16,527 nucleotides of DNA from an uncultured Rhodoplanes sp. (GTDB lineage Bacteria > Pseudomonadota > Alphaproteobacteria > Rhizobiales > Xanthobacteraceae). The stretch is taken from the NCBI GenBank assembly GCA_936924235.1, contig CAKZHN010000515.1, positions 1-16,527 on the forward strand. Direction: 5' to 3'. Below are positions 6,571 through 14,144 of the stretch, in pieces. Position 1 is the stretch's first letter, and each line of letters starts with the position of its first letter. Position numbers and translations under genes: made by a program. A model generated the notes under the pieces. That model was not told the origin of the DNA. It saw only the letters and a program-made list of their open reading frames with translations, and made no database searches.

Positions 6571-6884
6571 CGCCGCAGCGGATTGCGCACGCGACACATA
6601 AATTTCAGGGAGGGCCTCGCAAGAAACTTCCTCGCCGTACATTTTTGCATCTGGCCGCCGGGCCGCGCAGTTTCACATCGCCAGATCGGTGTTGCCCGGT
6701 GATGCCCCAATTTGTAATTGCTGATGGTCCTTCTTGAAGATGCGCCCCATGATGAACTCGATACAGCGAGCGCACTCCACGGCAACACGTCTGAGTCGGG
6801 ACAAGGGCGATACTCGACCACCACAGAATCCGTCCTGTTGGGTCGCCGAACAGCGGTTGCGTTCTTTTATCTGATCAGCATTTT
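6571..6884. other. Intergenic stretch without a convincing gene
   Basis: This stretch lies between convergent genes. Open frames here lack starts with ribosome-binding sites or protein-like composition. The one local oddity is a tandem 10-mer with one mismatch (CGGTGTTGCC CGGTGATGCC, near 6685-6704). I see no RNA gene or mobile-element end. Confidence 0.4.
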
Positions 6885-7427
6885 TTACCAAAGACATTCA
6901 CCAGGTTTCGCCAAATCTTTCTGCCCGATCCGAGAAAGTATCTCGCAGATGGCTTGGGCTTTTATGGCCGCTTCAATTTCTGGCTTCGGTACCACAGCAC
7001 CCTGTCCTGCTAATGTTTCAATAACGGATTGACTGGCGTATTGGGCTGCCTCCCGAGAAATCATGTCCTTCCCTGCCTTATCGAGAGCATTTCCAACCGC
7101 TTTGCTAGCGGCATCTGCTGCCGCTTTGGTCAATCGTTCTTCGAGCTTGCTAATCTCTGACGCACGCGCTTTCCCTTCATCGTCGACGAGTTTTTTGACC
7201 TCCGCTGGCGGAAGTATAGTAACCCACCGCCAGCAGTGTTCGGGGCCAGGAGGGGGTCCAGCTAGTAGGCGTGGATCAACCGTATTCACTGTATTGCGGG
7301 GTTGGGGAGTCCACTTGAAAGAGGGGGAGTCACAAGAACCAACCGACTCCAGTGCGTAAATTTGTGCATGGGCTGGCACTAAAAGGACGAAAGTTACGAA
7401 GATGGCCGCTAGGAATAGTCGAATCAT
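6885..7427 (-). CDS. Exported hypothetical protein (partner of the 892-aa protein)
   Basis: This encodes a 180-residue protein with a clear signal peptide (MIRLFLAAIFVTFVLLVPAHA, cleaved before QIYALES). The mature N-terminus has two cysteines in a proline- and tryptophan-rich stretch (SVGSCDSPSFKWTPQPRN; GPEHCWRWV). An alanine-rich helical segment follows (ASEISKLEERLTKAAADAAS), with two more cysteines near the end (CEILSRIGQKDLAKPGECLW). I chose ATG 7427 because GAAGGAG sits 6 nt upstream and the signal peptide begins there; ATG 7451 would add eight polar residues. It starts 43 bp after the stop of the large coiled-coil protein on the same strand, so the two are probably cotranscribed and may act together outside the cytoplasm. 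No family is recognised. Confidence 0.75.
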   Translation of the reverse strand: MIRLFLAAIFVTFVLLVPAHAQIYALESVGSCDSPSFKWTPQPRNTVNTVDPRLLAGPPPGPEHCWRWVTILPPAEVKKLVDDEGKARASEISKLEERLTKAAADAASKAVGNALDKAGKDMISREAAQYASQSVIETLAGQGAVVPKPEIEAAIKAQAICEILSRIGQKDLAKPGECLW

Positions 7428-7470
7428 GTTGCGCTCCTTCGCTTGGCTCAAGTGTCAGCCGACTACTGTG

Positions 7471-10149
7471 TCAGCGTTCCGAAAGAAACGGTTTGAGCGA
7501 TACAAACGCCCGAGCCTGGAGACGTTCTGAAAGCGACACCAGGGACATCGAAGGAGCGTCCAGATCGTATCGGCGCAACGCGCCTATCACACGTTCCCGT
7601 AGTGCCAATAAACGATAAAAGGACTCGGTGTAGCTGAGTTTGGCCGCCTCGAATTCCGCCGGCGTCGGCAAAGGAATGAATATGCAGTCGCTTAGCATGA
7701 TGCTCCATCCGGCAGGCACCACGGCTCCTCCGTTGGAGCAGCCAACCTGCGGAGGAGTCGTTGGAGGAACAACGAGCATGATAGCTCCGCCCTCGATCGG
7801 CTGATACCGGACTTGCCCCGCGCCTTGCACGACTGCCTGCATTGCGGGGACATTTCGTTCAGTGTAGGCGACATTATAAGCGACGGCCCAGCTCGGTCCC
7901 GGAGCCGCTTTTCGCAACTGGTACAAGACATAATTTCTCGCAAAAAGTTGACGCGTCGCCAGATGTTTGAGGACGATCGGCTTTCCGCTCGGTTTGTTGC
8001 CCAGAGCTACCATCATCAAAATTGTAGCGTCGCCGCTCAACATCGCCTGCTGCGCGATGGCTGTGTCAATCATTTCTACCGAATTCTCGAGGGCGTAGCG
8101 GAAAGGGTGATCCGGATGCTTGCCTTGCCTTGTTGGTATGGGGACTCGCTTCGAGCTATCAATCGCAACAACGGCCTGTTCCGGTGGGAGCAATCGACCA
8201 CTTTTGTCAGGGTTCATGACCTCCTGTGGAATTGCATTCGCAAAAAGTAAATATTCGACGTCTCGGGTAAGGGAAACTTCGTCGATACCCATAGCATCAG
8301 CTCTAAGCGCCAACGGTAGTGGAAGGCCGCTTTCGTTAAACGCAGGTTCTATAATGCTGGGATCCATCTCGGCGATTATCGGGGTCGGCGAACGCAACCG
8401 TCGAAGTATCCGATTGGCGATCGCGTTGTCCCCGTAATCATCGAATAGCGATTTTGTTGTGAGGAATTCTGCCGTTCTTGCGTCCCGCGCTTTTCGTTCT
8501 ATTTCGCTGAGAGTCGTGTCAACTGCTGAAGCTTCTAAGCTAAGATTGGCGGGAGCCTGACCGGAGTTAAATTGGCTCAAAAGGCCCTTTCGACAATCGC
8601 TGAAACTCTCTGCGGTATCTTTGTCTTCAAATGTGATCTGAATGGCCTCGTAATTCAGGGCGGATTTGAACGCTTCTGAAGGTTGTTTACAGCGCAGAAT
8701 CGGACGATCAAGCAGTTGGTGAGCAGCAGCAGATGTAGCCCTTACACTTCCATCTAGCGCGTCAAAGCGCAGTCGGAATTCTTGCTGGTTGCGTTCAATT
8801 TGATCACTTAATTCGGCCAAGCCTTTTAGGATTTGTTGCTGGGTGGCCAACACCTGCTCCAACTTTTGAATGATAATTTTTTGCCCCTGCAAAATCTGAT
8901 TAATTCCGCTCAATACTTGCTGCTGCCCAGATTCGCCGCCACCACCACCGCCGCCTATTCCCAGCGCCCCCATTGCGCCCATCACTGCGCCGATGTAGTT
9001 GCCACTAGAAAGCTGCCCAGCAACGCCCGCGGCAGCAGACGCCAACGCAACCCCCTTTTTTGCATCTTCCGGTATCGCAATCCCTGCCGCACCAAGGTTC
9101 GACATCAGTGACTGCATTCCTCCGACATAACCATGGACTGCTTTAGCCATCCCATCACGGTTGACGTCTATCTCTTTGAACAGTTGGAGATCGTGTTGGG
9201 TGCGCTGGAACGCGGCTACTCGGGAGTCGAGCTTGCCATATAGAGCGGCCTTTAGGCCGTCAGATAGTGTGCGTGTGTTTTGAAGACCTGTGATCAGGTC
9301 AGTCGACAATTTCTTTGCACGTGCAGCATCTTTCAGGACGTCCTGGTCTTGAAGTTGCCGGCGAATCTCCACTAAATCGTCACTCGCCTTTTTAAGTCTT
9401 TCGTTGACGAGCTTAGCTTTCGTTTCAAATTCCTGTGCCTGAACTCTGACCTTTTCGGCCAAGTCCAACTGACGACTTTCTAGCTCTAGGATAATTGTAT
9501 TTCGATTGCGGATTGCCTCATTGATCTCCGAGGAGAGTTTGACCACATCTTCTGTTCGCGTAGAATTCGCCACCAGCTTAGCGGCTTCTGCTGAAACATC
9601 AAAAGGAACCCCCATTTTGATTCTCTGGACTAGGTGTTCTTTGGCGACTTTGTCTCCTGCGGTTCGCAAGACACTTTCGATTTTTGACCGGGACACTTCA
9701 TCAACTGTTTCCAGAAGAGAGCGTCTGAGCTGCTGACTAAGTAGATTTGAGCTTCTGCCTTCTCGAACAATCTCATTTTGAAGGTGTCTGTAGAGGTCGC
9801 TCATTGTCACCTGATACGCAGCTTGAATGTTGGCGATGCTTCCTCTTGCGTTTGTGACGTATTCGAAATGTGCGTAGTGGCGGGCCGATGGAAAATATCT
9901 CTTTTCCGCCTGGCTAATAACGATGTTCCTCACAATCGGATCTGGAATCGCAGCTAACAAGAGAGAGATTCGTAAAGAAACCAGATCAGTCGACATCGAA
10001 TCTGACGCTCGCAGAATCGCGTCGATTTGATCGACGTAATCGGAAGGCGTATCTGCGCTCCCCGCTTTTTGAGCAGGGAGGACCGCAGCTATCACACCTG
10101 TATAAAATGCTAAAAGGAGTGTCGTTCGCGTGAGTTGAAGCATTCGCAT
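7471..10149 (-). CDS. Large exported coiled-coil protein with hydrophobic Gly/Ala centre
   Basis: This encodes an 892-residue protein. The signal peptide is MRMLQLTRTTLLLAFYTGVI to about GSA at 31. A heptad-like charged coiled coil spans about 220-280. A hydrophobic segment at about 365-404 (GVALASAAAGVAGQL, NYIGAVMGAMGALGI) ends in a run of seven glycines. A second amphipathic coiled coil rich in Gln, Ile and Leu follows at about 410-461. The C-terminal half is globular and ends with helical SMSLVSLSERLQARAFVSLK. I chose ATG 10149 because the signal peptide starts there behind a GGGGG; the frame is open to 10347, but that part is not protein-like. Two coiled coils around a membrane-compatible hairpin recall alpha-helical pore-forming proteins, but I see no diagnostic motif. 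A structural or surface role is equally possible. The 180-residue exported gene follows directly. Confidence 0.75.
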   Translation of the reverse strand: MRMLQLTRTTLLLAFYTGVIAAVLPAQKAGSADTPSDYVDQIDAILRASDSMSTDLVSLRISLLLAAIPDPIVRNIVISQAEKRYFPSARHYAHFEYVTNARGSIANIQAAYQVTMSDLYRHLQNEIVREGRSSNLLSQQLRRSLLETVDEVSRSKIESVLRTAGDKVAKEHLVQRIKMGVPFDVSAEAAKLVANSTRTEDVVKLSSEINEAIRNRNTIILELESRQLDLAEKVRVQAQEFETKAKLVNERLKKASDDLVEIRRQLQDQDVLKDAARAKKLSTDLITGLQNTRTLSDGLKAALYGKLDSRVAAFQRTQHDLQLFKEIDVNRDGMAKAVHGYVGGMQSLMSNLGAAGIAIPEDAKKGVALASAAAGVAGQLSSGNYIGAVMGAMGALGIGGGGGGGESGQQQVLSGINQILQGQKIIIQKLEQVLATQQQILKGLAELSDQIERNQQEFRLRFDALDGSVRATSAAAHQLLDRPILRCKQPSEAFKSALNYEAIQITFEDKDTAESFSDCRKGLLSQFNSGQAPANLSLEASAVDTTLSEIERKARDARTAEFLTTKSLFDDYGDNAIANRILRRLRSPTPIIAEMDPSIIEPAFNESGLPLPLALRADAMGIDEVSLTRDVEYLLFANAIPQEVMNPDKSGRLLPPEQAVVAIDSSKRVPIPTRQGKHPDHPFRYALENSVEMIDTAIAQQAMLSGDATILMMVALGNKPSGKPIVLKHLATRQLFARNYVLYQLRKAAPGPSWAVAYNVAYTERNVPAMQAVVQGAGQVRYQPIEGGAIMLVVPPTTPPQVGCSNGGAVVPAGWSIMLSDCIFIPLPTPAEFEAAKLSYTESFYRLLALRERVIGALRRYDLDAPSMSLVSLSERLQARAFVSLKPFLSER

Positions 10150-10241
10150 AGCGAAGCCCCCGAAATACCGTCCTCGATTGCTGAGGCATCGAAAATTCCG
10201 CGACTGAGCTACAGCGGGCTCTATTCCACGGAGCGCTTTTA

Positions 10242-10272
10242 ATGCTAGCGCATTGCGAGAAAGCACCGTCAA
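10242..10272 (-). promoter_or_regulatory. Possible sigma70-type promoter for the 892-aa gene
   Basis: On the minus strand, TTGACG (10267-10272) is followed after 19 bp by TAGCAT (10242-10247), about 90 bp upstream of the start. The -35 is good, but the spacing is long and the -10 matches only four of six positions. The -35 overlaps a perfect inverted repeat, GTCAA-CCAGT-TTGAC (10268-10282). Confidence 0.25.
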
Positions 10273-10282
10273 CCAGTTTGAC

Positions 10283-10542
10283 GCCAAAAGACTTAAACGT
10301 CCAGCCTGCAAAGCTGATTGTCGCAGCCCTGCATCACACAGCTGCAACTTGGTCGATGTAGGGGGCGGGCTAGTCGTGGGAAGGGAGCGCCTGCCGATGC
10401 ACCGACGGATCGGTCAGCGAGCCACGCACTGCTGCGCGGGTCCAGCGCTATGGGGTGCATCAACCAAGTGGCCTACTTTCGATCTGATCACTATACCCCC
10501 CCCGCAAGCGGGGAGAGGTAAAAAGCTGCACCAGCGCGCTCC
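10283..10542. other. Intergenic stretch at the composition boundary
   Basis: No protein-coding gene is supported here. The sequence changes from the lower-GC accessory style on the left to the high-GC style of the catabolic operon on the right. Apart from a GC-rich hairpin near its right end, I find no tRNA gene, integrase remnant or obvious terminal repeat. Confidence 0.35.
10496..10520. repeat. GC-rich hairpin, REP-like or terminator
   Basis: A run of eight C is followed by GCAAGCGGGGAGAGG; CCCCG-CAAG-CGGGG forms a tight hairpin 30 bp beyond the ridA-family stop. Short units of this kind are scattered through many Hyphomicrobiales genomes (recalled, not searched). There is no U-tract on the operon strand, so termination is uncertain. 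Confidence 0.4.
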
Positions 10543-10956
10543 TCACACGATCGCGAAGGCTTCGATCTCGACCATGAACTCGGGCCGCGACAGGCGGCTG
10601 ACCTGCACCGTGGTGCTGGTCGGCAGCGCCTGGGCGAAGAACTTCATGCGCACGTCCTGGTGCTTGAAGTACTCGTCCATGTCGGTGACGTAGGTCGTGG
10701 TGCGGACCACGTCGGCGAGCGTCGCGCCGGCCGCCTCGAGCGCGTCCTTGATGTTCTGGCCGACCTGCTCGATCTGCGCCCGCATGTCGCCCTTGCCGAC
10801 GCAGTTGCCGTGCTTGTCCCGCGGTGTCTGGCCGGCGACGAAGACCTGCTTCGTGCCGCCGACTTCGACCACCATGACCTGCGAATAGAGGACCTTGTCG
10901 CCATCTTTCCGAACATGAAGCTTGTCCGGCTGGATGCGCTCGCGTTTGGCTGCCAC
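10543..10956 (-). CDS. RidA/YjgF/Rid-family protein
   Basis: This encodes a 137-residue protein matching the Rid family in length and pattern: LYSQVMVVEVGGTKQVFVAG near the N-terminus, TRDK-like TPRDKHGNCVGKGDMRAQIE, then LADVVRTTTYVTDMDEY. The signature C-terminus is TTVQVSRLSRPEFMVEIEAF, with the arginine used by RidA enzymes to bind the carboxylate of imine substrates. Rid proteins hydrolyse reactive enamines/imines, or in catabolic operons similar unstable intermediates. It starts at GTG 10956, with GAGGG overlapping the monooxygenase stop, so the two genes are coupled. As last gene of a hydrolase-receptor-monooxygenase operon, it probably clears an unstable oxidation product. The start and family are well supported; the substrate is unknown. 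Confidence 0.88.
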   Translation of the reverse strand: MAAKRERIQPDKLHVRKDGDKVLYSQVMVVEVGGTKQVFVAGQTPRDKHGNCVGKGDMRAQIEQVGQNIKDALEAAGATLADVVRTTTYVTDMDEYFKHQDVRMKFFAQALPTSTTVQVSRLSRPEFMVEIEAFAIV

Positions 10957-10966
10957 GGCCCTGCCC

Positions 10967-12013
10967 TCACATCTTCTCGACGGCCGGCATCACGTCTTTG
11001 ACGAACAGCTTCATAGAGCGCATGGCGGTCTCGAACGACATGGTGCCGAGGAAGAGATACGTCAGGAGATAGTTGAAGCCGATCTCTTTCGCCTGCTGCT
11101 CGATCGCGGCCAGCACCGTCTTCGGCGAGCCTGCGATCACGGTGCCCTCCTCGACGCATTCCTCGAAGTTCCGGCCGCGCACGTTCTTCATGCGCTCGGC
11201 CGTCATGGTGACGCCGTGGCGATTGCGAATCCAGTTGATGTTGGAGAGGTGATTCTCCATCGCGGGCTTGGCCCAGGCCTTGGCCTTCTCGTCGGTCTCG
11301 TCCACGAAAATGTGCCGCTGCACGCCGAGCGCCACGCCGCCAGAGAACTCAGGCTTCGGCTGGAACGCCTTGCCGCCGCGCTTGGCGAAGGCCGTCTTGA
11401 ATGTGTCGATGTTGGCCTTGGCGAAGGCGTTGGCGCCGAGCGTGACGAAATGCAGCCCCTCCTCGCCGGCCCAGGTCGAGCCCTCCGCGCCCGACGAGCC
11501 ATACCAGAACGCCGGGAACGGCTTCTGGTATGGCGTGAGCGCGATCGGCACGTTCTCGTATTCGTAATGCGGGCCCTTGTAGCTGAGCATATCGCCCGAA
11601 AGCCCCTTCACGATGCAACGGTACGCATCGATGAAGATGTCGCGCGACTGGTCGTGCTCGATCTTGTGATACTTGAGCTCGAACGGCGACACGCCGCGGC
11701 CGACGCCGATCTCGGCGCGGCCGTGGCTGATCTGATCGACCATGCAGATCTCATCGATCATCCGCAGCGGCGAATAGAGCGGCAAGAGATAGACCAGCGG
11801 CCCCATCTTGATCTTCTTCGTCAGCCGCGCCACGGCGCCGAGGAACACGCCCGGCACCGGCACCATGTTGAGCGGGGTCTGATGGTGCTCGGCGAGGTGC
11901 AGGCAGTAGAAGCCCGCCTCGTCGGCCGCCTGGATGAAGGTCAGTCTCTCGTCGTAAAGCTGCGATGTGGGACGCTCGCCGTGCTCGATGTGATCAAACA
12001 GTCCAACTTTCAT
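10967..12013 (-). CDS. Luciferase-like (LLM) flavin-dependent monooxygenase
   Basis: This encodes a 348-residue protein of the bacterial luciferase superfamily. Its features are an N-terminal MKVGLFDHIEHGERP, an early LHLAEHHQTPLNMVPVPGVF (the EHH segment near the flavin site), the beta-barrel stretch KIKMGPLVYLLPLYSPLRM, and DQISHGRAEIGVGRGVSPFE, the family's conserved GR.E.G.GRG region. The length is typical for this (TIM-barrel) family. Such enzymes use reduced flavin supplied by a separate reductase to oxygenate small organic molecules; no reductase gene is visible in the window. Its ATG overlaps the stop of the upstream Bug receptor (ATGA), and the RidA-family gene begins 10 bp after its stop, so all are translated from one transcript. 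The class is confident; the substrate is not inferable. Confidence 0.9.
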   Translation of the reverse strand: MKVGLFDHIEHGERPTSQLYDERLTFIQAADEAGFYCLHLAEHHQTPLNMVPVPGVFLGAVARLTKKIKMGPLVYLLPLYSPLRMIDEICMVDQISHGRAEIGVGRGVSPFELKYHKIEHDQSRDIFIDAYRCIVKGLSGDMLSYKGPHYEYENVPIALTPYQKPFPAFWYGSSGAEGSTWAGEEGLHFVTLGANAFAKANIDTFKTAFAKRGGKAFQPKPEFSGGVALGVQRHIFVDETDEKAKAWAKPAMENHLSNINWIRNRHGVTMTAERMKNVRGRNFEECVEEGTVIAGSPKTVLAAIEQQAKEIGFNYLLTYLFLGTMSFETAMRSMKLFVKDVMPAVEKM

Positions 12014-13008
12014 TTCTCTTTCTCATCCAGCCTGCCGATTGACTTGACGACGGGTACGAGGCGCTTGGCGTCGGCTTCCACAAAGGCCGCGAATTCGGGT
12101 TGGTCCATGTAGGCGGCGGGGCTGCCGGCCTTCTGGAAGATCGAAGTGACTTGCGGATCGTTCATGGCCACCCGCATCCCTTCGCGCAAGCGCGAAATGA
12201 TGGCCGCAGGGGTGCCCTTCGGCGCGAACAGACCGGCCCAGATGTAGTATTCGACGTCCCTGTAGCCGAGCTCGATCATGCTCGGGATGCCTTTCAGCTC
12301 CGGCGTCGGCTTGCCGCCCCAATGCGCCAGCAGCCGTACTTTGCCGTCCTTCGCATGCGGGCCCGCGACGCCCGGCGCCTGCGCCGTGATGTCGACCTGG
12401 GCGCCGAGGAAGGCCTGCATGGCCGGCCCGCCGCCGCGATACGGCACATGCAGGAACTTCACGCCGGCCGCGCGCTCGAACATCTCGAACGGAATGTGCG
12501 TCGCGCCGTAGTTGCCCGACGAGCTGTAGGAGATCGCGCCGGGGCGCTTCTTGGCGTCCTCGATCAGGTCGGCGACGGTTTTCCACGGCGCGTCAGCGCG
12601 CACGCAGAGCACATTCGGGTCGGCCAGCGCGCGGGCGATCGGAATGAAGCTGTCGAGCTCGTAGGACGGCTTGCGGTCATAGAGCCGCTCGGCGTCCGGC
12701 AGGAAGGTCATCGACGACAGCGCCATCAGGAGCGTGTAGCCGTCCGGGTCGGAGCGCGCCACGAACGCATTGCCGACCAAGCCGCCGGCGCCGGCGCGGT
12801 TGTCAACGATCACCGACTTGCCCAGCGACCTTTCGAGCGACAGCGCAATCGGCCGCGCCGCGAGGTCGGCCTGCCCGCCCGGCGGAAACGCGACCACCAT
12901 GGTGAGGTTGCGCGTCGGCCACGCCTGGGCCTGAGCGCGTGCCGGCGTGCCCAACGCGCCGACCAGGGGCGCCGCGAGCGCGCCCGTCACAAATTTCCGC
13001 CGATCCAT
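12010..13008 (-). CDS. Bug-family (TctC-like) periplasmic solute-binding receptor
   Basis: This encodes a 332-residue protein. The leader MDRRKFVTGALAAPLVGALG has a twin-arginine RRKF, suggesting Tat export, and cleaves near ARAQA. The mature protein has the Bug pattern: WPTRNLTMVVAFPPGGQADL, then VDNRAGAGGLVGNAFVARSD, then HVPYRGGGPAMQAFLGAQVD, and GTPAAIISRLREGMRVAMND near the C-terminus. Bug proteins bind small carboxylates or aromatic acids and feed tripartite transporters or signalling; no TctA/TctB partner is in the window. I chose ATG 13008 since AGGGAGAG precedes it and the leader begins there, rather than the longer frame from 13068. It lies 72 bp after the FAH-family gene and overlaps the monooxygenase start, so it likely captures this operon's substrate. 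Confidence 0.9.
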   Translation of the reverse strand: MDRRKFVTGALAAPLVGALGTPARAQAQAWPTRNLTMVVAFPPGGQADLAARPIALSLERSLGKSVIVDNRAGAGGLVGNAFVARSDPDGYTLLMALSSMTFLPDAERLYDRKPSYELDSFIPIARALADPNVLCVRADAPWKTVADLIEDAKKRPGAISYSSSGNYGATHIPFEMFERAAGVKFLHVPYRGGGPAMQAFLGAQVDITAQAPGVAGPHAKDGKVRLLAHWGGKPTPELKGIPSMIELGYRDVEYYIWAGLFAPKGTPAAIISRLREGMRVAMNDPQVTSIFQKAGSPAAYMDQPEFAAFVEADAKRLVPVVKSIGRLDEKEK

Positions 13009-13080
13009 GAATGCTCTCCCTGATGACGTTATCGGCCGGGTGGTTGATCCGCCCTGGCCATTTTTCATTGTTCCCGCGCG

Positions 13081-14049
13081 TTACTCCGCGGCGACGCTGG
13101 ACGCGACCTCCCCGGCCCGCGCAATCGGATTGCGCAGCACGCCGATTTTTTCGACCTCGCATTCCACGATGTCGCCCGGCAGGCAGTAGCGCGTCGCGGG
13201 CACGAGACCCGGCTGCGTCACGCCCTTGCCGCCCAGCTCCTTGTCCGACGACCAGGCGGTGCCGGCCGGCGTGCCGGTGATGATCACCATGCCGGGCCGC
13301 AGCGTGAAGTTGCGCGAGAAGAAGTGAATGAGCTCGGCGCAGGTCCAGATCATGTTGGACGTGCTGCTCGACTGCCGCAGATCGCCATTGATGCGCGACA
13401 TCACCTTGAGGTTCTGCGGATCGCCGATCTCGTCGGCGGTCACGATGCAAGGCCCGAGCGGCGCGCCGCTATCGAAGGCCTTGCCGCTGCCGAGCTCGTA
13501 CCAGGTCATGCCTTCGGGCGTCCTCCGCACCTGGCGGTCGCGCGCCGTGACATCGTTGACGATGGTGTAGCCGAACACATGGTCGAGCGCGTGCGCGGTC
13601 TCGATGAAGCGGCCGGGCTTGCCGATCACGATCGCCAGCTCGGTCTCGCAGTCGATCTTCTTGGAGAAGCGTTCGTCGAACGCGATCGGCTCGTTCGGAC
13701 CGACCACGCAATCGGCGGTCTTGACGAAGAACTCCGGCTCCTTGCCGCTGATCGGCGTGTTGGCCTTCTCGGCGTTGTGGTCGCGGTAATTGCTGCCGCT
13801 GCACAGGATCGTGGCGGGGCGGATGGGCGCGGCCAGCGTTACGTCTTTCAATGGCGTGACAGCGGCTTTCGGTGGATTGGCGAGAATCGTCTTGGCGGCC
13901 GCGCGCCCGGCGTCGCCGGACTTGATGAAGGTGAGCGCGCTCGCGAACACGTCGCGGGGACCTCCGGCCAGCAGCGGATCAATCACGCTGTCGCCCGAAA
14001 GCAAGCCCAGCCGCTCCTCGCCGGACCTCACGAACGTCACAAGCTTCAT
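13081..14049 (-). CDS. FAH-family hydrolase/isomerase
   Basis: This encodes a 322-residue protein of the fumarylacetoacetate hydrolase superfamily, which cleaves C-C bonds of beta-diketo acids or handles ring-cleavage products using a divalent metal. The N-terminal part (MKLVTFVRSGEERLGLLSGD) is the small domain. The catalytic domain has ILCSGSNYRDHNAE, then DCETELAIVIGKPGRF with the metal-binding ExE, then GYTIVNDVTARDRQVR with the conserved Asp, and MVIITGTPAGTAW, a hallmark of the family. I chose ATG 14049 since GAGGAAG lies upstream; the frame extends to 14163 but overlaps the divergent gene's promoter. It is first in the four-gene operon and probably acts on the ring-opened or diketo product of the pathway. 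The family is sure; the reaction is not. Confidence 0.9.
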   Translation of the reverse strand: MKLVTFVRSGEERLGLLSGDSVIDPLLAGGPRDVFASALTFIKSGDAGRAAAKTILANPPKAAVTPLKDVTLAAPIRPATILCSGSNYRDHNAEKANTPISGKEPEFFVKTADCVVGPNEPIAFDERFSKKIDCETELAIVIGKPGRFIETAHALDHVFGYTIVNDVTARDRQVRRTPEGMTWYELGSGKAFDSGAPLGPCIVTADEIGDPQNLKVMSRINGDLRQSSSTSNMIWTCAELIHFFSRNFTLRPGMVIITGTPAGTAWSSDKELGGKGVTQPGLVPATRYCLPGDIVECEVEKIGVLRNPIARAGEVASSVAAE

Positions 14050-14144
14050 CGCGCTTCCTCGCCTTTGTTTGTGCCCGCAATGTGCCCGCTTGGCGCGCGG
14101 CAGGCAACCAACTAAAACGCAGGGAAATAACGGGAGGAATGCCG
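14050..14144. promoter_or_regulatory. Divergent promoter region with 11-bp-spaced direct repeat
   Basis: These 95 bp separate the start of the minus-strand catabolic operon from the plus-strand Bug gene. TGTGCCCGC occurs twice (14070-14078 and 14081-14089), exactly 11 bp apart, placing both copies on the same helical face. That is a plausible operator for a common regulator, although one pair of 9-mers in GC-rich DNA could be chance. Confidence 0.35.

Noticed and set aside
6402..6824. 140-codon minus-strand frame between the XRE gene and the 180-aa exported gene
   Set aside because: It overlaps the XRE gene antisense, lacks a good start and has no domain-like composition.
10197..10222. tRNA-like D-arm (GTAGCTCAGT on the minus strand), a possible att site
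   Set aside because: Only about ten bases match. The bases that should follow in a D-arm, the anticodon arm and a T-arm cannot be found, so it is taken as chance.
10253..10693. 146-codon plus-strand frame
   Set aside because: It runs through the intergenic region into the antisense of the RidA gene and has no recognisable domain or ribosome-binding site.
10922..12112. 396-codon plus-strand frame, and similar long frames at 12100-13023 and 13324-14115
   Set aside because: These are antisense to the monooxygenase, Bug and FAH genes; long His/Arg/Ala-rich antisense frames are expected in high-GC coding DNA.
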